From the NCBI GenBank assembly GCA_947176715.1, contig CAMWRR010000114.1, positions 1-6,302 of the forward strand: a stretch of DNA of 6,302 nucleotides, written 5' to 3'. Both the position numbers and the translations under genes were made by a program. This DNA is from an uncultured Rikenellaceae bacterium. GTDB taxonomy: Bacteria; Bacteroidota; Bacteroidia; Bacteroidales; Rikenellaceae. How positions within the stretch are numbered: position 1 is the stretch's first letter; each line of letters starts with the position of its first letter. Shown here piece by piece: positions 1-4,570 of the stretch. The notes beneath the pieces were generated by a model, which saw only the letters and a list, made by a program, of their open reading frames with translations, was not told the DNA's origin and searched no databases.

Positions 1-220
1 CCTTAGCGACGTAGCTGACGAAAACGGCAAGATCAAACCGCGTCTGGTAGACATCAATTCAGACAAGGTGCAGATAATCATGCAGAACAACATGCACTAC
101 ATAACGCCGGAAGACTACCGCAACGCCGCCAAATACGTAGACAACCCCGAAGAGTTCGACTTCTACAAAATCCTCGAGTGGGACAAGGAAGAGGGTTGCG
201 GACAGCCGGTTTGCAAATAA
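1..220 (+). CDS. 3' end of a conserved protein, possibly a long-type 6-phosphofructokinase
   Basis: The gene runs in from the left edge: the first complete codon is at 2-4 and the TAA stop is at 218-220, leaving 72 residues. The tail has a KPRLVDINSDKVQIIMQNN stretch (about residues 12-30 of the fragment), then MHYITPEDY, and ends with an EEGCGQPVCK tail carrying two cysteines. A C-terminus of the type R-L-V-D-(I/V)-(N/D)-S-(D/E)-(K/R) followed by a helix and a 'YD/FDF..IL.W' ending recalls long pyrophosphate- or ATP-dependent phosphofructokinases from memory. No catalytic motif lies in the visible part, so the name is tentative. That it is a real coding sequence is well supported: the frame is open to the edge, third-position G/C is common, and a terminator follows 21 bp after the stop. 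Confidence 0.5.
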   Translation, partial: LSDVADENGKIKPRLVDINSDKVQIIMQNNMHYITPEDYRNAAKYVDNPEEFDFYKILEWDKEEGCGQPVCK

Positions 221-241
221 CCTTAATAGACTGATTTTTTT

Positions 242-274
242 GCGGCGCATTCTGGGTGATGCGCCGCTTGTTTT
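242..274 (+). terminator. Rho-independent terminator after the partial upstream gene
   Basis: A perfect 9-bp GC-rich stem, GCGGCGCAT (242-250) with ATGCGCCGC (259-267), encloses an 8-nt loop and is followed by TTGTTTT (268-274). A run of seven T (235-241) precedes the stem, which would give a U/A-flanked structure. The position just past a stop codon and before an independent promoter supports termination of the upstream gene. Confidence 0.8.
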
Positions 275-315
275 GAATATACATTATTTAACATAATGTA
301 TATTATAATTCAAAA
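271..315. repeat. AT-rich inverted repeat upstream of the small hypothetical gene
   Basis: AATATACATTAT (276-287) is perfectly complementary to ATAATGTATATT (293-304) around a 5-nt centre (288-292). An outer pair, TTTTG (271-275) with CAAAA (311-315), extends the symmetry, with six unpaired bases (305-310) on the right side. It overlaps the T tail of the preceding terminator and ends about 20 bp before the -7 element of the next gene. It could be an operator, a second weak terminator or a simple AT-rich palindrome; the sequence does not decide between these. Confidence 0.6.
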
Positions 316-335
316 ACTATTTTCGATATTATGGC

Positions 336-343
336 TATATTTG
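336..343 (+). promoter_or_regulatory. Bacteroidota -7 element for the small hypothetical gene
   Basis: TATATTTG is a perfect match to the Bacteroidota consensus TAnnTTTG. It would place transcription start near 350, giving a leader of roughly 15-20 nt before the ATG at 367. No good -33 TTTG box is visible at the expected spacing; the nearest T-rich sequence is TTTTCG at 320-325. Because the element lies downstream of an in-frame ATG at 331, it argues that the gene starts at 367. Confidence 0.55.
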
Positions 344-366
344 TACAACACTACAAATACCGTATC

Positions 367-822
367 ATGTGCAATTATGACGACTATAAAGAGATTGCGC
401 GAACCGTCACAGACAACAACCTGTCGTTTCAGAAGATAGACGGTTACGACAAAGAGCTCCTATTGCAACGGCTGTACGACACATTCGTCATAGGTAATCC
501 TCGCGCGTTATGCTTGAGTTTCAGATATGTTCCGCAAAGAATAGACTGCAACATGGAGGATCCCTATTTCCATCTGCCCGATATAATAGACGGAGATACC
601 GAGCTATATTTCATCATTGATTATTGGAACAGGGATTTTATCGTCTATAAGGCAAAGATGTGCGACATACACGCATTCTTAGGCGACTGCGAGGCCGTTA
701 TCGACGAATACTATCTGGTGACGCCCGATTTTACGGAGCTATACGGCATAACGGATCATGACGACCTGCTGTATATAGATATGCAAAAAAACGAGATGGG
801 AACCCCGGCATCCATACGATAA
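367..822 (+). CDS. Small acidic cytosolic protein of unknown function
   Basis: The protein has 151 residues if it starts at ATG 367, and ends with tandem TAA stops (820-825). I do not recognise it securely. It has no signal peptide and no membrane segment. It is rich in Asp, Glu and Tyr and has five cysteines (2, 49, 61, 99, 108). The centre alternates a hydrophobic strand, LYFIIDYWNRDFIVYKAKM (about 80-98), with a segment EAVIDEYYLVTPDFTELYGI (109-128). This pattern of strand, helix, 'E-Y-Y-L-V' and a final acidic loop is loosely like small SMI1- or DUF6756-type proteins, some of which act as immunity proteins; that is inference from layout only. An in-frame ATG at 331 would add 12 residues but lies upstream of the candidate -7 element. 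Hand-counted GC in 421-480 and 541-660 is about 42%, lower than the mutase gene, so recent acquisition is possible. No toxin or partner gene is adjacent. Confidence 0.75.
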   Translation: MCNYDDYKEIARTVTDNNLSFQKIDGYDKELLLQRLYDTFVIGNPRALCLSFRYVPQRIDCNMEDPYFHLPDIIDGDTELYFIIDYWNRDFIVYKAKMCDIHAFLGDCEAVIDEYYLVTPDFTELYGITDHDDLLYIDMQKNEMGTPASIR

Positions 823-823
823 T

Positions 824-860
824 AAAAAACGGCATCCGCAAAGATGCCGTAATTGATTTT
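824..860. terminator. Bidirectional terminator between convergent genes
   Basis: An 8-bp stem, ACGGCATC (829-836) with GATGCCGT (843-850), has a 6-nt loop (837-842). On the minus strand the stem is followed by the complement of the A run at 824-829, giving a good U tract for ending the DUF2148 transcript. On the plus strand the tail is the weaker AATTGATTTT (851-860). It occupies almost the whole 36-bp gap between the two facing stop codons. Confidence 0.85.
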
Positions 861-1395
861 ATCGAGTCGATACCCTGTCGAAAAAAGGACTTTTTCCTGT
901 GCAACTTATAGGTATGCCTATTATCTGGTTGCACTCTTTCATCACGCCCAACCTACGCACCGCCTCGCCTACGGAGTACATTACACGGCTGTCGACACGC
1001 GAGTCGGCGGCGAACGACACTGCCGAGCCTACGGCTATGCCCATGTCTATGGAGTTGAACGCACATGGCACATCGCGCAACTCCTCCTTTACCGCACATG
1101 TAGGAAATCCGCAATATCCGCAGTTGAGACCCGCGGGCTTTATCTTGGCGCCTATGAGCACCACCGCTCCGGCCTGCAATATGTTGTCGGCGTCGCGCAT
1201 GAAGAACATCTTGCCGAGCGGTTCGGCCAGCTCCTTCATCTTTCGGGACAGATGCCTGACATCTTCGCCCTCGAACATGGCTATCTGCAAGACATCCACC
1301 CCCTTTGCCTTAGGAGCGGTACGCGCCGCCGCCATCATGCCCAGAGCCACCTCATGGAGCCGCTCGCTCCTTACTATCTCTTCTCTTATTATCAT
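859..1395 (-). CDS. DUF2148 ferredoxin-domain protein
   Basis: The 178-residue product matches what I know of the DUF2148 family (uncharacterised proteins with a ferredoxin-like domain). Features in order: an N-terminal helix ending in ARTAPKAKGVD (24-34), typical of the family; a middle region with MFFMRDADNILQAGAVVLIGA (63-83); the cysteine motif NCGYCGFPTC (91-100; Cys92, Cys95, Cys100) plus Cys111, a plausible 4Fe-4S ligand set; a glycine/alanine stretch DMGIAVGSAV (117-126); and a C-terminal GIPISCTGKSPFFDR (160-174). Cys155 and Cys165 are additional. No signal peptide or membrane segment is seen, so it should be cytosolic. A redox or nitroreductase-like role is often guessed for the family, but no reaction is established. 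It lies 53 bp after the EamA gene on the same strand, with its own -7 element in the gap, so it may be transcribed alone or by read-through. Confidence 0.9.
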   Translation of the reverse strand: MIIREEIVRSERLHEVALGMMAAARTAPKAKGVDVLQIAMFEGEDVRHLSRKMKELAEPLGKMFFMRDADNILQAGAVVLIGAKIKPAGLNCGYCGFPTCAVKEELRDVPCAFNSIDMGIAVGSAVSFAADSRVDSRVMYSVGEAVRRLGVMKECNQIIGIPISCTGKSPFFDRVSTR

Positions 1396-1424
1396 CGCAC
1401 TGTTTTTTACATGGTTCGGATATG

Positions 1425-1432
1425 CAAAGGTA
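1425..1432 (-). promoter_or_regulatory. Bacteroidota -7 element for the DUF2148 gene
   Basis: The minus strand reads TACCTTTG, a perfect TAnnTTTG match, 29 bp before the ATG at 1395. Transcription would start around 1417-1419, leaving a leader of about 23 nt. A TTTG at 1443-1446 (minus strand) is only 10 bp upstream, too close to act as the -33 box, and no other -33 candidate is seen. The element falls between the EamA stop and the DUF2148 start, where an internal promoter would be expected. Confidence 0.5.
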
Positions 1433-1448
1433 GGTAATTTTCCAAAGA

Positions 1449-2378
1449 CTATCGACGTCGAATCCGGGGAAACATCTTACGCACATGCAATATGACCCTG
1501 TCTACCGACTTGTCGGCTATCACGAGAACGGTGGCCGCGACTATGAGCGCTCCGCCCGACACATCGCGCATGGTCATAGACTGTCCGAGCAGCGTAACGC
1601 TCAGAACGACGGCAGATACCGGTTCAAGGGCACCCAGTATGGCCGTAGGGGTCGACCCTATTATCTGAATGGCCTTGGTGGTGCATGCAAGCGACAACAC
1701 CGTGGGAATGACCGCGAGCGCGACAAGACTACCCCATCCTGACGGTACCGACGGCAACGTGAACGGACGGCCGAAAAGAATCATGACCGCATACACCGAA
1801 CACCCGAAGACAAGCACGTAGAATAGGAGTTTGGCGGTAGGTATCGCCCTGATCCTCGCCGACACGTTCACCATTATTATATAGAGCGCATAAGTGAGCG
1901 CGGATACCATCACCAGCAGACATCCGTAAGGGCTCAGAGGCTCGCCCGACTGCGGCTTCATAAGCAACGCCAGCCCACAGCACATCATGAGCAGACAGAC
2001 GGCGACAGTGGCCCTGAACCTCTCGTGAAAGAAGAATATCATGAGCACCGCCACAATGACCGGATAGACGAACAGAAGCGTAGAGGCTATACCCGAGTTC
2101 ATATACCTGTAACTCTCGAACAGCGTCAACGACGACAGCGCCATGAGTATGCCGAGAATAGCCACCGGACCTATCTCCTCCTTGGATAGCCTTAGGGAAT
2201 ACCCCCTGAACAGTATCAGCAACGCAAGTAACGGTATGCCTATAACATAACGGAACAACAACACTGAACAGGGATTCATGCCCTGCTCGTAGAGCGGCAC
2301 CGCGAATGCCGGATTGGTTCCGTATGCCGCCGCCGCGACAGCCGCTAACGAATAGCCTTTAACCTCTGCAAGTCTCAT
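1449..2378 (-). CDS. EamA-family (drug/metabolite transporter superfamily) membrane protein
   Basis: The 309-residue protein is almost entirely hydrophobic, with about ten transmembrane segments, estimated near residues 8-27, 37-57, 70-86, 96-117, 123-140, 150-170, 183-203, 215-232, 245-265 and 272-288. This is the usual pair of five-helix EamA repeats. Family-like landmarks are the start of each repeat ('AAAAYGTNPAFA' and 'ALTYALYIIMVN'), the FFFHERF segment (115-121) between helices 4 and 5, and its second-repeat counterpart GALEPVSAVVLSVTLLGQ (249-266). The C-terminus is a short basic tail (KMFPRIRRR), consistent with a cytoplasmic end. It sits in the inner membrane; members export amino acids, sugars-nucleotides or other metabolites, and the substrate cannot be told from sequence. 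The start ATG at 2378 lies 114 bp from the dnaA stop, and no clear -7 element was found in that gap. Confidence 0.93.
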   Translation of the reverse strand: MRLAEVKGYSLAAVAAAAYGTNPAFAVPLYEQGMNPCSVLLFRYVIGIPLLALLILFRGYSLRLSKEEIGPVAILGILMALSSLTLFESYRYMNSGIASTLLFVYPVIVAVLMIFFFHERFRATVAVCLLMMCCGLALLMKPQSGEPLSPYGCLLVMVSALTYALYIIMVNVSARIRAIPTAKLLFYVLVFGCSVYAVMILFGRPFTLPSVPSGWGSLVALAVIPTVLSLACTTKAIQIIGSTPTAILGALEPVSAVVLSVTLLGQSMTMRDVSGGALIVAATVLVIADKSVDRVILHVRKMFPRIRRR

Positions 2379-2467
2379 ATTAACTTCACGTTACACAAAA
2401 AACGCACCCCTAAAAGGCACGTTTCAAACAAAATATGTATTCTTTATGGCCGTAATAGCGAATCGGG

Positions 2468-2490
2468 TTAAAACTACCGACATCGGGAGC
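2468..2490 (-). terminator. Weak terminator-like hairpin after dnaA
   Basis: Just past the dnaA stop, the minus strand reads CTCCCGATGTCGGTAG (2489-2474) and then TTTTAA. CCG pairs with CGG around a 4-nt loop, with an outer CT/AG pair after a mismatch. The stem is short, so this is a marginal candidate; read-through into the EamA gene would be equally plausible. Confidence 0.25.
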
Positions 2491-2492
2491 CT

Positions 2493-3890
2493 TTAACGTA
2501 TCTGCTTCTCTATCTGCTCCACATGCGCGCTAAGTCCGCGGTCGGTCTCGAGCAGGTTTGATACGGTCTTTATGGCGTGTACCACTGTGGCGTGGTCGCG
2601 CATAAGAGCCTCGCCTATACTCTTGAGCGACAGATTGGTATGTTTCTTACACAGATACATCGACACCTGACGCGCCTGCACTATCTCGCGCGAACGCTTC
2701 TTGGAGAAGAAATCCTCCTCGGTGACATTGAAGAACGTATAGACGATTCTGCATATATCCTCCGCCGTTATCTCCCTCTGCCGGAAGCTGACGTATGCCT
2801 TTAGCACCTCGCGCGCCAGCGATATGGTGGCAGGACGTCCCAACAAGGTGGCATTGGCTATGAAAGAGGATATCGCCCCCTCTATCTCGCGGATGTTGGC
2901 CTTGATGTTCTCGGCGAGGAAATCGACTATCTCGTCGTCGAGAGCCACGCCCAGACGCTCGCACTTGTTCTTGATTATCTTGACCTTGGTGGCGTAATCG
3001 GGAACGGTCAGCTCTACCGACAGACCCCACTTGAAACGGGTAAGCAGACGCTCCTCTATATCCTTCAGCTCCACGGGAGGCTTGTCGGCCGTAAGCACCA
3101 GCTGCTTCTTGGAGAGGTGCAGATGGTTGAATATGTTGAAGAAGGTGTTCTGCGTGCCGGGCTTGTTGCCTGAGAACTCCTGTATGTCGTCCACTATCAG
3201 CACGTCTATCATCTGATAGAAGTGTATGAAGTCGTTTATCTCCTTGCGTTGCATGGCGCTGGTGTATTGCGCCTGAAACTTCTGTGCGCTCACATAGAGC
3301 ACGTATTTGTCGGGGAAACGCTTCTTTACCTCTATGCCGATGGCCTGTGCCAGATGGGTCTTGCCCAAACCCGAATCGCCGTATATGAATATGGGGTTGA
3401 AGGCCGTGGTACCCGGCTCCTCGGCTATCTTGATGCCGGCGGTGCGGGCCAGCTGGTTGCACTCGCCCTCCACGAAGTTCTCGAAGGTGTAGTCGAAGTT
3501 GAGTTGCGGATCGACCACTACCCTCTTCACACCCGGTATCACGAACGGGTTCTTTATGTTCTGAGTGTTGGTGGTGTTCAGAAAGGTCTTTATCGGGGCC
3601 ATCTCCGTACCCGCAGCCTCCGGACGGGGAACGGCGTATTTGAGCGTTATGTCGGAACCGAACTCGTTGTAGAGAATCGGACGCAACATCATTATATAGT
3701 TGTCGTTGATGTGGTCGACGAAATCCTTGTTGGGGACACGCAGACGAAGAGTGTGAGTCTCACCGTCGAAACCGTGCACAACCGTCGGTTTGAACCATTT
3801 CACGAACTCATCCTGAGGGATAAGCTCCTTTATAGTCAAAAGACAGTTCTGCCATCTGGTGTCCTGATTCGTCTGCATCGCTTGCGTCAT
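2493..3890 (-). CDS. dnaA: Chromosomal replication initiator protein DnaA
   Basis: This AAA+ ATPase binds DnaA boxes at oriC, oligomerises with ATP and melts the origin. The length, 465 residues from ATG 3890, is normal. Domain I (about 10-85) carries the W-x-x-C-L-x-x-I-K pattern and WF. A short linker follows (about 86-128), then the AAA+ core: Walker A GDSGLGKT (171-178), Walker B VLIVDDI (230-236), sensor I near TADKPP (267-272), box VII ERLLTRF with the candidate arginine finger R285, and sensor II NIREIEG with R334. Domain IV ends in the DNA-binding signature RDHATVVHA (431-439). All key residues are present. Start choice: an in-frame TTG at 3896 would add two residues, and ATG 3878 would remove four; none has a strong Shine-Dalgarno. 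A -7 element lies about 100 bp upstream. dnaN and recF are not next to it; the EamA and DUF2148 genes follow instead. Confidence 0.97.
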   Translation of the reverse strand: MTQAMQTNQDTRWQNCLLTIKELIPQDEFVKWFKPTVVHGFDGETHTLRLRVPNKDFVDHINDNYIMMLRPILYNEFGSDITLKYAVPRPEAAGTEMAPIKTFLNTTNTQNIKNPFVIPGVKRVVVDPQLNFDYTFENFVEGECNQLARTAGIKIAEEPGTTAFNPIFIYGDSGLGKTHLAQAIGIEVKKRFPDKYVLYVSAQKFQAQYTSAMQRKEINDFIHFYQMIDVLIVDDIQEFSGNKPGTQNTFFNIFNHLHLSKKQLVLTADKPPVELKDIEERLLTRFKWGLSVELTVPDYATKVKIIKNKCERLGVALDDEIVDFLAENIKANIREIEGAISSFIANATLLGRPATISLAREVLKAYVSFRQREITAEDICRIVYTFFNVTEEDFFSKKRSREIVQARQVSMYLCKKHTNLSLKSIGEALMRDHATVVHAIKTVSNLLETDRGLSAHVEQIEKQIR

Positions 3891-3985
3891 CTTCAACTTG
3901 CTAAACGTCTTGCCGGGCTATTCAGCCGTGCGAAAACGTCGGTTTACAACTTTATTTACAGATAACCCTCTCCTCCGCAAGAAGA

Positions 3986-4019
3986 CAAACCTATCCCCTC
4001 CCTCCTCGTTCACGGCAAT
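3986..4019 (-). promoter_or_regulatory. Candidate dnaA promoter
   Basis: On the minus strand TAGGTTTG (3993-3986) is a perfect TAnnTTTG -7 element. A partial -33 box, ATTG (4019-4016, three of four bases of TTTG), lies 22 bp upstream, within the range seen in Bacteroidota promoters. Transcription would begin near 3980, giving dnaA an untranslated leader of about 90 nt. A DnaA-box-like 9-mer at 3952-3960 would fall inside that leader, compatible with autoregulation. Confidence 0.55.
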
Positions 4020-4060
4020 AAGCCCAAACGGAAAAGGGAAACTTTCGCCTCTCTTAAATC

Positions 4061-4165
4061 GGTTGGATTTTGGATTATTTCTGTTGCAAATATGAAAAAT
4101 TAAATGAGAAAAAAAAATCCTTTTTCGGTTGTTTTTGTACATAATTTTTATCCTAAAATCCAACC
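4061..4165. repeat. Long inverted repeat enclosing an AT-rich core
   Basis: GGTTGGATTTTGGAT (4061-4075) is the reverse complement of ATCCTAAAATCCAACC (4150-4165) except for one extra base (T4154) in the right arm. The outer 11 bp (4061-4071 with 4155-4165) are perfect. The arms are separated by 74 bp, which include a run of nine A (4109-4117) and T-rich runs. An 11-bp perfect match extended to 15 bp is unlikely by chance over this distance. It could be a structured element of the origin, a transcript hairpin, or ends of a tiny inverted-repeat element. Confidence 0.7.
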
Positions 4166-4232
4166 TTAACAATATCACTATTTTAGAGCACAAAGAATTT
4201 ACATACTAATTTTTAATATAAAACCATAAAAG

Positions 4233-4241
4233 TTATCAACA
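4233..4241 (+). promoter_or_regulatory. Best DnaA-box-like site
   Basis: TTATCAACA differs from the classic DnaA box TTATCCACA at one position only. It lies at the edge of the AT-rich core between dnaA and the divergent mutase gene, where an origin or autoregulatory box would be expected. Binding is not shown by sequence alone. Confidence 0.4.
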
Positions 4242-4328
4242 CCCCCAAACAGCACCTAAAATATTGTTACACAGAATATTACCCCAATGTGTTCCACGAC
4301 AGAATCAAGGTTTGCGACCTGTTTCACG

Positions 4329-4341
4329 GGCCGTAACGGCC
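4329..4341. repeat. GC-rich 13-bp palindrome in the intergenic region
   Basis: GGCCGT (4329-4334) and ACGGCC (4336-4341) form a perfect 6-bp inverted repeat around one central base. There is no T tract after it, so it is not an intrinsic terminator. A one-base centre suits a protein-binding dyad better than an RNA hairpin. Confidence 0.45.
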
Positions 4342-4487
4342 TATTTGGATGAGCCGAAACCGATACGAAAAAAGAGAATCCGGAACCGGAAAAGAGCCTT
4401 TGCCGGCATACTGACAGAAGCGGGCAAAAAACGGTCGTATACAAATGGCAAAAAACATATATCGTATACGGATTTATCGAAAAATTA

Positions 4488-4507
4488 TACATATATTTGT
4501 ATATGTA
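4488..4507. repeat. Dyad overlapping the mutase promoter
   Basis: TACATATA (4488-4495) and TATATGTA (4500-4507) are perfect 8-bp inverted repeats around TTTG (4496-4499). The centre is the TTTG half of the -7 element, so a factor bound here would cover the promoter and start site. It may be an operator, though AT-rich dyads also arise by chance. Confidence 0.5.
4492..4499 (+). promoter_or_regulatory. Bacteroidota -7 element for the phosphoglucomutase gene
   Basis: TATATTTG is a perfect TAnnTTTG match, placing transcription start near 4506 and giving a leader of about 65 nt before ATG 4571. No clear -33 TTTG is seen at the usual distance; the nearest is TTTA at 4473-4476. The element is embedded in the dyad at 4488-4507. 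Confidence 0.6.
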
Positions 4508-4570
4508 ACTTTTCGGCAAAGAATTTGTCAGGCAAAAGCCTTTTGAAATACGAATCATAACAGAAAAGCT

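Larger units (their letters stand above)
3891..4570. other. dnaA-pgm divergent intergenic region, candidate oriC
   Basis: This 680-bp stretch holds no convincing gene. Positions 4081-4260 are about 74% A+T by hand count (134 of 180), far above the flanking genes. DnaA-box-like 9-mers, each one mismatch from TTATNCACA on one strand, occur at 3952-3960 (TTATTTACA, plus), 4136-4144 (TGTACATAA, i.e. minus-strand box), 4233-4241 (TTATCAACA, plus) and 4485-4493 (TTATACATA, plus). Position next to dnaA, length, AT-rich core and boxes fit an origin, but single-mismatch boxes are common by chance in AT-rich DNA and no perfect TTATCCACA is present. The rest, 4290-4440, is less AT-rich and contains a GC palindrome and purine-rich sequence. 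Short reading frames here overlap the promoters and look spurious. Confidence 0.45.

Noticed and set aside
1443..1446. TTTG (minus strand) as the -33 box of the DUF2148 promoter
   Set aside because: It is only 10 bp from the -7 element, too close for a -33/-7 pair.
853..1495. Long plus-strand frames opposite the DUF2148 gene
   Set aside because: They are antisense shadows of a recognisable gene with conserved cysteine motifs; their translations show no family resemblance.
2379..2492. Separate promoter for the EamA gene in the dnaA-EamA gap
   Set aside because: Only sequences with mismatches to TAnnTTTG were found on the minus strand, so none is reported; transcription from dnaA remains possible.
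2647..3965. Long frames at 2647-3462 (minus, other frame) and 3222-3965 (plus) over dnaA
   Set aside because: Both overlap the DnaA AAA+ domain in the wrong frame or strand. The DnaA frame carries every expected motif, so these are by-products of its codon use.
4265..4273. TGTTACACA as a further DnaA box
   Set aside because: It has two mismatches to TTATNCACA, so it was not counted with the single-mismatch sites.
4264..4560. Plus-strand reading frame of 98 codons before the mutase gene (and a minus-strand frame at 4256-4558)
   Set aside because: It begins at TTG, has low-complexity basic composition without recognisable motif, and spans the candidate promoter and dyad of the mutase gene. 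The two opposite frames cover the same non-coding region.
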